Of a DNA stretch of 64,000 bases, positions 42,283-54,178 are shown piece after piece. The position numbers and the translations under genes were made by a program. Source of the DNA: Cristatella mucedo (Eukaryota > Bryozoa > Phylactolaemata > Cristatellidae); contig WPIO01000018.1 of the NCBI GenBank assembly GCA_009760855.2, positions 5,970,501 to 6,034,500 on the forward strand, written 5' to 3'. The notes below the pieces were generated by a model. It did no database searches, had not been told where the DNA came from, and saw nothing but the letters and a program-made list of their open reading frames with translations. Numbering within the stretch: the stretch's first letter is position 1; each line of letters opens with the position of its first letter.

Positions 42283-42433
42283 AGATGACGCAATGCGAGC
42301 GTGACTTCAAAATGATGGGCGAAAGCGAGACCTCCATCAAACAGTGGAGCAATATAGGAAGAGATGCTAGCAGTTACGCGACGGTGACCATTTTTTAAAG
42401 CTATTCGTGACCTTAAACGTTTACTGGAAAGCG
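42283..42433 (+). repeat. Direct repeat, right copy
   Basis: The counterpart of 41447-41593 (GCGTGACTTCAAAATGA, GAGACCTCCATCAAACAG, AAACGTTTACTGGAAAGC). Confidence 0.8.
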
Positions 42434-42582
42434 AAATTCCGAGGACGGTCTCACTAAAGAAGATACTCCAAATGCCGAGATGTCTCACTAAGCGGAGCGA
42501 GAGCCGGGGCGAGGCGGGCGTTCTTTCTATTTTTAACCTGTCGCTGCTCTGTGCAGTCATGCGATCCCAATCCTCCATTAGC

Positions 42583-42665
42583 GAATAATAATAATAGCAA
42601 TAATACGATCAAGCATTTGCATATCGCCCTGCGAGAACTAAATCCTTTTCTAGGCACACGGTGCG
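42583..42665 (-). mobile_element. LINE tail fragment
   Basis: AATAATAATAATAGC tail, then GCCCTGCGAGAACTAAATCC, a diverged hairpin in reverse complement. Confidence 0.65.
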
Positions 42666-44725
42666 GCTGGGGACGCACGGGGAAAGCGCGATCCGGTCCA
42701 AGTTAGACCTCTGACCTCGCCGGAAGCCCGGACACCGATTGACACTTAGCCGCTTACCCGTTTACGAATTTCGAAGTATTACATATCTTGGCTTTTTCGT
42801 TTTAAAGCTTATCGACCACTGGTACGCCGAGACGCAACGCAGCAACTGGCGTAAGTCGTGTTTATTAACTGCCGGTGGCGGCGGGGTGACGGGGCGACGG
42901 GAGCGACGCAGAGCCGGAAAGGGGCCGGGTTACCTCTCCGAGGCGCCCCCCCCCCCCCCCCCCCGCCGGGACCCCCTTTCCGCCTTTACTCGTTAATCCG
43001 GGTGACCACGCAGGGCGTGCCGTTCGTGTCAGTTTTGTGGGCAATCAATCTCCGCTCCTTGTCACGTGATCACCAGATGCTCTACGTATTCTGGAGTCGC
43101 AGCCGCTCGCTACGGCTACGGCGGCGGCTACGGCGGCGGCGACTCCGGTCGCTCTCAGCACGCGTGCGTCCAGCGTGCGGCCCGGTCAATACGCGCGCTT
43201 AAAATCCAGCAAGCCGGGCAGACCAATAAGCAGCGCTGTAAATTTCACACCGCCCTCGTTCGTGAAACTTCGAAGTTTTCGTTTAATGAATGGCGCAATC
43301 TTCCGCCGCTCGGCGCCACTAATCGATTTGCGAGCGACGGATGCCCGTGCTGCGACGCCGACGTCCATCCGACACGTGACCCACCGCCACGGCCACCACC
43401 AACCACTGCTCCCCCCCCGGCTGAGCCAGCTTTCCGCCATCTCGCTAGGACCTACGGTCGATTCTTTGGTCGTCGAGAGAGTCTCTCTTCGCTAGCCCGC
43501 CTACTCGACCGTAGGGCGCCGCCACCCTGCAAAGCCACCAAACCCGTCACACAGCGCCACCTCGCGGCTCCTAGCTCGAGTTGCCCAAGAGCCCGCTAAC
43601 GGACAGACTTCGGGCCGGAAGTGCTTCCCCCAGCGCCAATCGATGGCACGCTTCAGCCGCCGACGCGCCGTCGCCGTGGTCTCGGCTGCTCTTGCTGGCA
43701 ATGCGCAACGAGAGCGTTGGCTGGGCGCTGCCAGCGGGGTCCCGTCAGCCGAGACCCCACGAGACTGAGACGCCACGGCAGCGGTGGGCAGCGTTCGGGC
43801 ACGTTCGCTCGCTGTTGAGACGACGAGCGGCGCCGCATCCGTGAGCGCGGTTCGCTGCTGCCGCTGCTGCCGCTGCTGCCCTGCTGCTGCTGCCGCTGCT
43901 GCCGCTGCTGCGCCTGCTGCGAGCACCGCGCTCTCTGCTTCTTATTCGGCATTCCAATCCGCATTCCCCGGCCATTGCAACGCTGCTCACTCGACTTCCG
44001 GCGTACCGGGTCCAGAGGATCCTTCAAGTCGCCAGCAGTTGCCTCCGAAGCTCAATGTTCGGAGCGTCGGGACCCGCCGGGACCAAATGCCCAAAGCTCG
44101 TTTACTGCCACGAACTATTTCCGGCGAGCGTTTTCTGCTCTCTTCCGTCCGTCTGCCGGCCACCGTCGGATCAGCACTAGAGGCCGCCGCTAGATGCCGC
44201 CATTAGAGGCCATCTGCCGGTCGGCTATCGTTGGGTCAACTGTAAATGTAAGCATGCGGCGAGCGAGCGCTTCGTGCACTCGTTACAATTCGTCCGTTCT
44301 CTTGGACTACTACCCGTCAGCAAAGTTCTGCAGTGGAGCTGACGCCGTCGGGCTGTATACCTGTCAACGCGGCTGACAGTTCAGCCGCACTCTTTTGAGA
44401 GCTCGAGTTCTATACGCTCGCTGTGCAGCCGGAATCACTACGTCGAGCGCACAGTTGAGTTGTACACGCTACGCGTAGAGGCCTCGGCGATCAGCTGCTA
44501 CGTGCACCACCTAGCGCTCTCCCACTCCGATTGCGTCACGCTCGCCATACCTGGGAGAACTACTTTTCAATCCCCATTTTTCCTGAGCGCTTTGCTCGCG
44601 TGTTTCCCGTCATTGCTGAACCATACATTCTCTGCCGCACTCTCGCTTTATATCTCCGTCTCTGTCTCCCTGCCTCTCTTTCTCTCTAACTCCCAGTATT
44701 GTTATCTTTCTGTCATCTCTCTCTC
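42666..44725. other. GC-rich stretch without recognisable gene
   Basis: CpG-rich, with a run of 19 C at 42946-42964, CGG-type imperfect repeats near 43105-43140 and CTG/CCG repeats at 43850-43920. The 44168-44215 segment resembles the CCGCTAGA/CCGCCATTAGA minisatellite at 48000. Long frames on both strands appear compositional. Confidence 0.5.
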
Positions 44726-44726
44726 T

Positions 44727-44730
44727 CTCC

Positions 44731-44820
<90 letters not shown>

Positions 44821-44828
44821 TCTCTGTA
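44727..44828. repeat. Microsatellite (CT)n
   Basis: A nearly pure CT tract directly preceding copy 2 of the dispersed unit. Confidence 0.95.
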
Positions 44829-44829
44829 T

Positions 44830-45440
44830 GTAGTAACTGCTGAACCCATTTCCCAGGATCGTAGCCAATGTAGTTTTACATGGAAAACTGAACTTCCTTA
44901 CAGAGACGGCCGCAGAACATTGGTCTTAAACCCCGGGCCAGCCAATCATTGCTGGGGCGGTATCTCCCTTACAGAGGAAGTACCTACCCCCTCCCCCCAC
45001 CCGCTTAAGGGGAGGGGCGGGCCGCAGCTGCGACAGCAAGCCCAATCCCTGAGGTCAAGACGACTCTTTAACACGACTCTTACTTTGACAAATTGATCGC
45101 GTGACTTCCCTGTTTAGAGATACGGAAGCAGCACTGAGAAGACGCCTAAGACTATCTATGCTCGGCGCTAGGTACTGCTCGCTCGCCCGCCACAACCCTG
45201 TCCCCATCTTCATCACTTCCTGCTCAGTCTTACGCCCATTCTGCCCACGTCCCCTGCTCTTTCCACTTCCTGCTCTCTATACGTCACTTGTGCCCCCACC
45301 TCAGTTCCCCCTACGACTCTGTTCACTGACGCTCCTCCCAGCGATAACTACTCGTAACTGAAGATGACATGTCAGAAGCGCTGCTCTCTCTCTCTCCTCT
45401 CCCTCTCTAAAACATTCTAAACTCCTCAAAAACTTCTCAT
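44830..45440. repeat. Dispersed unit between CT tracts, copy 2
   Basis: Aligns along its length with 27258-27866, with small indels, and has the same flanking CT tracts. The open segment FRDTEAALRRRLRLSMLG is intact here and frameshifted or interrupted further on in copy 1. Confidence 0.85.
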
Positions 45441-45815
45441 CTCTTTCATTCTCTCTCTCTCTCTCTCACTCTATCTCTCTCCTCTCTCTCTCTCTCTCTC
45501 CTCCCTCTCTTTTTCCTCTCTCTTCTCCGTCTCTCTCTCTATCCCTCCTCCCCTCGCTCTCTCTCCCTCTCTCCTCCCCTCTCCTCTCTCCCTCTTTCCA
45601 ATCTTCCTCTCTCTCATCTCTCTCGTTCTTCTTTCCCCCCCCTCTTCCCCCTTTCCTCCTCCCTCTCTCTCTCTTCCCCTGCCTCCTTCCCCTCTCCCTT
45701 CTCCTTTCTCCTCCTTTTTTTTTCGTCCTGCCTCCTCCTCTCTCTCCTTTCTTCTCCTCGGCCTCCAATCTCCCTCCTCCCTCTCCTCCCTCTCTCTCTC
45801 CTTACTTTTTTTTTT
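45441..45815. repeat. Irregular CT-rich tract
   Basis: Polypyrimidine sequence with CTCC, TTCC and T-run variants. The minus-strand frames across it (Arg/Glu/Lys-rich) are artefacts. Confidence 0.9.
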
Positions 45816-46164
45816 CCAGTCCCACGCACTTAGTTGTGGGTTCTGGTGCTTCCGTTCTCTGGTTTACCTCAGTCCAGTGATAGCAAAGAGGTGCTTGTTT
45901 TACAGTGGCACAGAGGTATTTGTTTTTGGGCAGAGCTGTGCACGGCAAATGACCGCTGGTAACCGTACCGTACAATGCAGGCGTTTCACTACCATCCCAC
46001 TTTATGTAGACCGGTTAATTTTGCATTCGTCCGATCTCTCTGCGTCATGCGCAGTGCCTGACGGGAATTTTCTGGGATGGTCGCTGGCAGCGCCGAGGTG
46101 AGCTCGAGGCGCCCCCCGTGGCATGCAAAACGGTACAGCCCGAACATCAAATCTGCGATGCAAA

Positions 46165-46505
46165 TGCTAATAGGTATATATATATATTTATTTATTTATT
46201 TACATTTATATTTATATAGCATATATACGATATTATCTATTATATATCATAACTACCCTCCCTATATATACATCTATATAGTTGAGAGATATTATATATT
46301 CTCTGACCTCTCTATATATGGATATTAGTTGTGCGTATATATATATATATAGTGCATATATACAGTAATAAGCCGCCAATGACTCCCCGTACAAAACCAT
46401 ATATATATACACATTGTACATGCCCTATATATATATCTAATACTAATATACATGTTTTTTCATGTGTTTCGCGCGCGTGGCGTGTGTGTGTGTGTGTGTG
46501 TGTAA
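46165..46505. repeat. AT-rich (TA) region followed by (GT)n
   Basis: TATATA-rich low-complexity sequence to about 46450, then GT repeats at 46481-46503. Confidence 0.88.
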
Positions 46506-46534
46506 TTGTTCTCCGTCTTCAACTCCATAAGAAG

Positions 46535-46800
46535 CCCTAAAGAACTATGTGGGTGTTACTCACGGAGAGTTTTGTAGAGCGACACTCACAGCCATAGCGA
46601 CTTTCGGCTAAAGCATTCGGTAGCCAGCAGACTTTCGTCTAGACTCACTGCGAACGAGAAAAGTTGGGAAGCCTAGCTAGAAGCCGTCGCTCAGGAGAGT
46701 AAGTTTGATGTAGTGATTATCACGGAATATAGCATCTCAGGAACCGCTGAAAAGGGCGAGCCAAAAGTCGGCAGCAGGAGGAGGTAGTTTGTCGTTGCTG
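46535..46800 (-). mobile_element. LINE 3' end, (ACATT) subfamily, diverged
   Basis: The minus strand aligns with 24060-24330 (the CAGCGGTTCCTGAGATGCT block, the GTAGCCAGCAGA block and the GAGAGTTTTGTAGAGCG block). The repeated tail is lost. Confidence 0.75.
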
Positions 46801-47224
46801 TCCAGAATATATCTACGTATAGATCGAGAGAGAGAGAGAAGAGAGTAGAGAAGAGAGAGAAGAGCAGAGAGAGGAATATATATTTAATACACATAGGATT
46901 ACTCGTATATAATCAGTAAATTATATAATACTATGTAGAGACAGAGAGGAGAGAAGAGAGAAACGGAGTATAGCATATAGTATAGGATATAAGATTTCGA
47001 AGTTTATTGAAAATGTTTTAACTTGCACACATATTTAGCGCCGTGGCGGTGCCCCGCCCCGCCGGGGTCGTGATTGGGCTACCCGGTCTCCCGGACCTGG
47101 CACGGCCACCGAGCTGTAGGTCGTCCATATTATTTCTTTACTCAAGGACAGCGATTGCAGATTCGACACATTAGATTCGGAAGCATAAAGGGCACACTTT
47201 GCTGCGCATAACCCACCTATCCGC
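46801..47224. other. GA-rich patches and unassigned sequence
   Basis: Short GA-rich tracts at 46826-46872 and 46938-46962 are followed by mixed sequence without a recognised gene. Confidence 0.45.
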
Positions 47225-47460
47225 AACTGCCACGGAGCGCTTGCCACTAACCACATTATAGCGGCTCCTACGTGCGTCCACCTATAACCCCATTTTGCTT
47301 GTTGACATTGTGCGTGTTATTACCACTAACCGTTTGATCATGCTTGCTTTACAGCACATTTGAGTCGTTCTTCCTTTGAAGCAAATAAAAGTGCCTAGAA
47401 ACAGATTCAGTTTTCTGAGAGCGCTATACAAATGTATTATTATTATTACCACTATTATTA
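47225..47460 (+). mobile_element. LINE 3' UTR and tail
   Basis: 3' UTR (GCCACTAACCACATTATAG and the GTTTGATCATGCTTGC block), hairpin (AAGTGCCTAGAAACAGATTC, then AGAGCGCT) and an ATT-rich tail at 47433-47460. Confidence 0.8.
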
Positions 47461-49556
47461 GACTCGCCAGCAGCCGCACGCGCCCGTCGTTTACTGCGGC
47501 GAATGCTTCCAGTGCGTCATTTACTTTGATGCGGCCATGCGGTCTCTAAGTGCGTTTAGCGGACAGCGGACAAAGGCCGCGACGCTTCGGAACGACTCGC
47601 GAGCGACCGACAACTTCCTTTCCGGTCTGCGACGGCGGTCCACGCGGTCCTCTGCGGTTGGCGACGCCCGAGAACGGAAAGTCGACCGGCGAAGCAGCTC
47701 AAGCACATGACGCACGGACTCGCTCAGGACAGGAGGCGACGCACCGCCTGACGCGCAGCCGTCATCCTTCCGTCGTTGAGCCAAAGAGTGGTCGCCTCGC
47801 GTAGGAGCCGCGGCCTTCGGTGGCGCCCACGACGCGGCCCGGCGACGCGGGGCCCCGGCGCGCCGCCGCTCTGCCGGCCGCCTGCAGCTGGCGGAGCCGC
47901 AGCGAGAAGCCGCGCTACGAGCGCGGCTAATGACGCGCCGCTGGAGATCAGCACTGGGGTCACCGTTAGATGCCGCCACTGACTTGCATCGCAAAGGAGG
48001 TCGCCACTAGAAGGCACCGCTGAGGCCGCCGCTGAGGCTAAGGGCCGCCTGCGCAAGAGGCCGCCGCTAGAAGGCCGCCGCTAGAGGCCGCCGCTAAGAG
48101 GCCGCCGCTGAGGCCGCCGGGGCCGCCACTAGAAGGCCGCCTGAAGCTAAGGGGCCGCCACTAGGGAGCCGCCACTAGGGGCCGCCACTAGGGGCCGCCA
48201 CTGAGGGCCGCCAGCTAGGGGGCCGCCACTGAGGGCCGCCACTGAGGGCACCGCGATCTGTCCCGACGCTCGGAGAACGGGCGGTCGAGCAGGAACGTCG
48301 CTGCCGCCTCTGCCGCGCCTCGCTCGCCACCGTCCGCAATCGCTGTGGCGGCGAGCGGCGACCGATTGATCGGCCGCGCTCCGCGACCTCCCTACCTTCT
48401 ACCCGACGCCCCACCACCCCCACCCCCACGCTTGCCGGCCGCCCGCCCTTACCCGGACGCTCGCCGTCGGCCGCTGCCACCTCGATGTTGCCAAGCAGCC
48501 CAAGAAAGCACGTACGCCGCAAAGTCAGCATCGGTGTGGGCGGAGCGACAGCCTGTCAGCCCGTCCTCATCCGCAGGCGAGCTCCGCCTCCTCCTCCTTC
48601 TCATCCTCTTCCTCCCGTCGCTCGCCCCGAGTTTTCAGTTCATCGGCTCAGCGACCAATTTATTCCGCCGACGAGGGCGGAGTCGTGGAGCCGCGAGCCA
48701 GCGAGCGCAGCTCTGCCGGCAACGGCCCGCAGCAGTGCGCACCCCCATGAGGGTGCGACTGGGCCGTGACGCCAGCTGGCCGTCGGCGCGCGGCGACCAG
48801 CGCGCGCTCACTCGAGCCAGCCGGAGGCGCCCCAATCCTACGTGCGTGCTGCGCCCGCACACCCATCCAGCGTGCGCGCCATCGTGCCGCACTGGCGGCC
48901 ACTCGGTCGCGCCGAGGCCGCTCGCCGGTCGGAGCCGCGGACCGTCTCCCCGGAGCGGCTAACGAGCTGGAAAGTTTCGTCGGGCCGGCCGCCGGTGCTG
49001 AGGCCGTGGCCGCCGGAAGCCGCCATTGCCCGCTCACCCTCCAGCCGGCGCCCGCGCCGGCACTCGCGTCCCGAAATGGGCAGGTGCGCGAACAATTGCG
49101 CGGGCGCCTACCGCAAACAGGCGACCGCGGAGAATGGTTTGCAAGAGCAACCGAGGAGAAAGGCCAGGAGATCCGCCGCCGCCGCCGCCGCCTCCACTAG
49201 AAGAAGCGGCGGCGATAGATCGACAGCCGTAGGCTGTATCGCCAGCCTCGAGGGCAAGGACGCACTCTGCCGCCGCCGCTGTGCGGCGGCGGCTGCGCGG
49301 TTGGTGGTTTTACGCTTTTCGGTTGGGCATCGATAGCTCGATAGTGAAAAGATCTCGCAGATACAGGAGAGAATGGCCCGTGCGTAACCGTCGCCGCTAG
49401 ATGGCGCAGTGCAAGTGTGCTCGCGCGCTATTGATTTACGCTGCCACTCGGAAGTACACGTCACTCACTAGCGGGCCTTCTCTTCAGCGCCCGGGCGCTA
49501 TCGACTCTTTTGTCCACTGACGTGCTGTCGCTCCCCGCTCTTCCTAACGAGCTTGC

Positions 49557-49558
<2 letters not shown>
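47461..49558. other. CpG-rich stretch without recognisable gene
   Basis: Frames are open on both strands for hundreds of bases because stop codons are rare at this composition. None shows a domain. The minisatellite at 48000-48250 lies within it. Confidence 0.5.
48000..48250. repeat. Minisatellite, ~15-17-bp GGCCGCCACTAGG-type unit
   Basis: Units vary between GGCCGCCGCTAGA, GGCCGCCGCTGA and GGCCGCCACTAGGG, with about 15 copies. Related single units occur near 44170 and 49390. Confidence 0.85.
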
Positions 49559-49623
<65 letters not shown>

Positions 49624-49633
49624 TCTCTCTCTC
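49559..49633. repeat. Microsatellite (CT)n
   Basis: A pure CT tract with one CCCT near the end. Confidence 0.95.
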
Positions 49634-50638
49634 AGATCCGTCCCGAAGCCCTCTGCAATCTGTACCGAGTGCAGCTTCGCGAGCCAGCCCGCTCACGCGA
49701 TGCAGGGCTGTGCAGTGGTGAGAGTCCGCGTGCTGAGAGATTTGCAGCTGGCGCCGATAGCAGCGGCGTGCTTACGCGCCGCTGCGCTTTTGCTCACGAG
49801 TACGCGTCCGGCGGCCGGTCGGCGGACTCTTCAGCGGCGGCGGACGGTGTCAAGGTCAGAGCGAGTGTTCGAGCTCGCGCTCGCCAGAAGCCGCCCTAGC
49901 GCGACGATCGCTTTGCGGCGCGAGCAGCCGGAAGGGGCGTCGAGGCGGCGGCAGGAGCGGCGGCAGCGGCAGCAGGACTGGCCGCCGCCGCCGCCGCCGC
50001 TCCGATCGTACCGACGCTAGCTAGCGCCGCTCGCGCTGGTGTCGAGGACGAGCGCGCCGCGCCGTTCTCGCAGCGGCCTCCGCGCGAGGCGCAGATGGGA
50101 CGGAATAAGACCGAGGAGGGCGACGGGATAAGCCTGGTCAAGCAACACGACGCAAAGGCGTAAGGAAGACCTGCGTAGAGGACGGTGTCAAAGCGCGAAG
50201 TCGGAAAGCCACCTGAGGTAAGAGATGCGACGAGGCTCCGACGCGTCGACTGCGGACCGAGGAGTCAAAAATCGGCTGCTTTGCCTCAGCCGTCCGTTTT
50301 TCAGCTCTCCACCGTGGAAATGAAAGCGCTGGAGTCTTGGTAATCGTCGAGACGTGCTGCTTCTCTCCTCAAGCGATACTCATTCTGTGAAACGCAAACC
50401 TTATCCTTATTGTGAAAGCTATCGCGCAGCTCTTGATTAGAGTAGCGGTATTTGGCAATAGGGTAGCAGAGAAGAGTGAAAAGCGAGCAGAGAACGCAAG
50501 AGGTCGAAGAGCGAGATGGCGGAGAGAAGGTAGGGAAGTTAAACATGGGTTTCGATGTAAGCGAGTGGCGGAGCGAGAGGCAATTATCCCCGCGTATGGA
50601 TTAGGTTAGACAGCGGTGAGTTATACAGCGAGATGCAG
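49634..50638. other. GC-rich to mid-GC stretch, no recognised gene
   Basis: CCG/GCG-rich to about 50110, with GCC triplets at 49980, then less biased sequence. No domain or repeat family is recognised. Confidence 0.45.
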
Positions 50639-50705
50639 AAAGCGCCTGTGAATGAGAGATTAAGTTTTATTAGAGGTGCTATACAATGAATTATATTACA
50701 ATGAA
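50639..50705 (+). repeat. SINE/LINE-type tail
   Basis: AAAGCGCCTGTGAATGAGAG, a TTAAGT loop and GAGGTGCTATACAATGAATT. It is closer to the SINE A tail than to the LINE tail. A body is not visible upstream. Confidence 0.6.
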
Positions 50706-50842
50706 TTAAACGAAGTGCGAAGGTTTCTGCGAGAAGCCGTGGCTCTTAGTGAGCTTAAGGGTTTTCGCTGCGATCGTTCTCTGCCCACCGCAAGCGGCGT
50801 CGGCAATAGCCGTTAAGGCCCTGCGTCACTATAGCCCGCTGC

Positions 50843-51250
50843 GTCAGTAACGCCCGCAAAACCACAAAGACTATGGCATATGTGCGGGAGCGCCTGAACA
50901 TAGTCGAGTTCTCTTGGGGCGCTGTACAAATGAATCTATCAAATCTTTATTTTTATGCGGACGTCACGAAGGAGAGTTTTTGTATGGCGCACTCGAAGCG
51001 CGAGCGGCGTCGAGTACGCATTCGGTATCCAGCAGAGTTCGTCTCACGCAACGCAGAGAGTGCAGCGCGACAGCATACCTGGGTCAGGAGCGCAATAGAG
51101 GTGTGCAGTAGCATGAAAAGTCGCGGCTCCGGGACGGCTGCAAAGGATAATGCCACAGTCGGCAGCAAGCCAGTAGACGTCGTTTGCGTAAGAACTGTGG
51201 AGTGATTTCAAAGAGTCTAGCACCTGCGGAGCAAAAGCTTTCGGTCGCCA
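50843..51250 (-). mobile_element. LINE 3' end, (ACATT) subfamily, with nested tail
   Basis: The minus strand aligns with the 24060-24320 3' end (GTCAGTAAC...CCACAAAGACTATG at the left, GGTATCCAGCAGAG in the middle). It is interrupted at 50888-50955. Confidence 0.75.
50888..50955 (+). repeat. Solo SINE/LINE tail nested in a LINE
   Basis: GAGCGCCTGAACATAGTCGA, TTCTCTTGGGGCGCTGTACA and an A/T tail, flanked by TGCGG at 50883-50887 and 50956-50960. Confidence 0.75.
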
Positions 51251-52728
51251 GCGATCTTAAGCGGAGGAATGGAACAGCTATTTATTGTCCACAGGACACG
51301 AGGGTACGACGCGGCTGAAAACTTGTGCAGATATCAGCTAGCTATGAAGAAGCCAAGCCGTGGCGGGCCATGTGGATGCGCGGTACGAACTTTGCTCTGT
51401 GTCATCCGTTGATCAACCGCCAGCCACACAAGCTCTTTCAGCAAAGGAGACGCGCGGTCAAAACTTGTGGAATTTGTAAAGCTAGCCGCGACAGCCTATT
51501 CGATCGCCTGCTGCAGCTGATCAAGCGAGGGCTGCTTAATCAAACTCGACCTTTAACCCTTTACTGCGTACATTAATTCGTAATCGTCGGAGCGACTGAA
51601 AGACGTTTGTCTATCGCGGGGAGTGGGAGTCGAAAATTGCCACCTCAGAGCGAGCTAATAATAATAACAAGACATTTGTAAAAACGCCTCAGAGAACCTG
51701 CAAAGTAAGCGATCGAATGGTTAGTAGCTGCGCGCAGCACTCGAGCGGCGCGCGCGCATGCGTCGGGCAAGCACACGCTCGAGATTTCCGAATCGCTTTA
51801 GCGCATGTGCATTAGCGACGCTACGACAGCTCGCGAGCGTCGGGTTTTGGAAGGAGAGCGGCAGTTTAGGCGCCGCCCAGCAGCTAGCGCGCGGAACGCT
51901 GAAAGCTCGATTCGACAAAAAGCGGCGGCGTTTAGGACGCATTCGACGTTCACTGCGAACGCTGCAACGCGAGGCTCTGCGAAGAAGGAGACTCTCGTAA
52001 GCGTGGTTCGAGCGCGGAGCGTCCAGGCGCGCCGTCGAGCTGCGCTTAGCGGCCAGCCAGCGGCCCGATGCGGCGAGCGCAGCCCGGGAAGGTGCAGGTC
52101 ACGGACGGGTTGGCCAGTTTTAGGGAGGAAGCTACAGGACGCTCCAGACACGCGAGAACCCTTTGCGCATCGATCGGAAGAAGTTTCCGTTGCGACCCGC
52201 GCCTTCGCGCAGCCCGGTCCCTGGCTTACAGCCAGGGACGGAGTCCCAGGATAAGGTTGAGGTTCGGGTTCCGCGTCCCAAAGGTCCCAAGGCCTGTGGA
52301 GAATTTGACCCTAGGATATAGTACTTCTCTCCGGACTTACCGAAGAGGAGAGGGCGTGAGGGCGGCATAGTACCCGAGCGCTGGATCGCGGTTGCTGAAT
52401 CAGCGGTCGCCAGGGCCGCCAAAATGGGTCTCTAATATTGAGCAGCACAGTCTGTGCAGTTCTGTCCTCGGGCACGCACTAGGAGAGCCCTGCTTCCTCT
52501 ACCCAAGCCCCGGGGCTCCGCCATTGCTTCACAGCGACTCCGTTTGACGCTTCGCGTCTTTCTTCTCCAGCCATCTCGCTCTTCTTATTTCTCTCGCGGT
52601 TCCTTGCCGTTTCTCTTCCCTACTACCCGTACTGCCAAAGATTTTAAATATGTTTTTACGTAATGTTATGAACTTCCAGCAGTCTAGACATTTGTGCGTC
52701 TGCTCGCCGATGTACGACGATGGAGCTC
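51251..52728. other. Mostly GC-rich stretch without recognised gene
   Basis: A diverged LINE tail in reverse orientation lies at about 51657-51705 (TAATAATAATAAC then CGCCTCAGAGAACC). Otherwise no family is recognised. Open frames at 51758-52254 lie on both strands. Confidence 0.45.
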
Positions 52729-52731
52729 AAT

Positions 52732-52804
52732 GTAAAGCGCCTAGAAAGAGATTAAGTTCTCTGAGGGCGCTTTATCAAATGCAATATTATTGATATTATT
52801 ATTA
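52732..52804 (+). repeat. Solo LINE 3' tail with target duplication
   Basis: GTAAAGCGCC, the intact hairpin, GGCGCTTTATCAAATGC and an ATT tail. CTCAAT flanks it at 52726-52731 and 52805-52810. Confidence 0.85.
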
Positions 52805-52949
52805 CTCAATATGAGGTTCACGTTCTCGTCAGCTCGTTCTTGTCTGCCATACAACCTATCACTAGACGCTTCGCAATTGCTATGCGGCAGTCGACTCGGG
52901 CCATCGACATCCGTCACATTCTTCTCCTTCACAATTTCATTCTCCAGTC

Positions 52950-53225
52950 ATGGCGCTCTCTCTCTCTCTCTCCTTATCTCCCTCTCCTTCTCTCTCTCCC
53001 TCGCTCTCTCTCTCTTCCTCGTTTCTCTCTCTCGCTCTGTGTCTATCTGTCTATCTGTCTGTTTGCTCTGTCTCACCATCTTCGTCTCTCTCTCTCTCTC
53101 TGTCTCTCTGTCTCTATCTCTCTGTCTGTCTGTCTCACCATCTACGTTTCTCTATCTCACTCTGTCTCTACCTCTGTCTCTATCTCTGTCTATGTCTGGC
53201 TCCTGTCTCGCTGTCTCTCTCCCAG
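52950..53225. repeat. CT/CTGT microsatellite, irregular
   Basis: CT-rich tract with TCTGTC and TCTATC variants and interruptions. Confidence 0.9.
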
Positions 53226-53229
53226 CGGC

Positions 53230-53345
53230 GTTTTGCCCAGTTGTTGAAAGGTGCTCGCTCGAGACAAAGGTCTACACCGAGGTCGTGGGCTCGAGTCCCG
53301 TTGCATATGTCAAACGCTTGAATAGAGATTAAGTTCTCTTTAAAC
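53230..53345 (+). repeat. SINE family A
   Basis: The A-box region (TTGTTGAAAGGTGCTCG), B box (GTGGGCTCGAGTCCCG) and tail start (AACGCTTGAATAGAGATTAA, GTTCTCTTTAAA) are present. The second hairpin arm is lost at the TA/GT microsatellite. Confidence 0.72.
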
Positions 53346-53349
53346 AATT

Positions 53350-53381
53350 ATGTATATATATATATATATATATGTGTGTGT

Positions 53382-53434
<53 letters not shown>

Positions 53435-53463
53435 TTATATTCTCTTTCTTTTCTTTCTCTCTT

Positions 53464-53498
<35 letters not shown>

Positions 53499-53510
53499 TT
53501 TTCTGCCATT
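53350..53510. repeat. Compound microsatellite (TA)(GT)(CT)
   Basis: TATA run to 53373, GT run to about 53432, then CT/TTCT-rich sequence to 53503. Confidence 0.95.
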
Positions 53511-54178
53511 CTCAACTCAACTAAACTATCTCGACCTCTTATCATCGGCTTTTAAAATCCGAGCAGGTGCTACGCCGGCCACTCCTCCATCACGTACGTT
53601 ATCTATTGGCTGGTCGGCGTACGATGGGTTGTGCGGTAGGTATGCCAAAAGCTCTACGGCTCTCCGGCTTTCGCCCTCGCGCCGTACCGCCTTCTACCAC
53701 CATCGCGCCGTACCGCCCGCGCCAGGACGCACTCGAATGCTAGCAGTCCGCCAGCTGTGTACGATAACTCCTCGCAGAACACTGCATCGCACTTTGTCGC
53801 GTGAAGTCTACTGCTTAGCTGATCGATCGATCGCATATTTAACAGCGAAAGCCGCGTTTTGTGACGGCGATGTTGTTCCTATCTGCCCGAGCACACGCGG
53901 GTGTCAGCCCAGAGCCCAGAGCTCCTGCCCAGAGCAACGTGGCGAATGTCCGTCCGCTCTTCTCATCGCGAGGGCGGCGACGCGCCGCCCGCTCGAATTT
54001 GCATACCGCTTCCGGCGGCTGCCGGGATTTGCTGCGGGAAGCGGCGCGCTCACTCGAGCAGGATGGAGAACGCGACCGTGTGCGTACGGTGTGGCATTTA
54101 AAGGAAGCGCGTGATTTATTATGCCGGCAGAGGAGAGGCTGCCCTGCGTCACGGTGCCGAGGAACCAGTTCGGATCAG
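53511..54178. other. Stretch without recognised gene
   Basis: GC-rich, with no domain or repeat family recognised. A plus-strand frame runs through it from the adjoining microsatellite but is not convincing. Confidence 0.4.
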
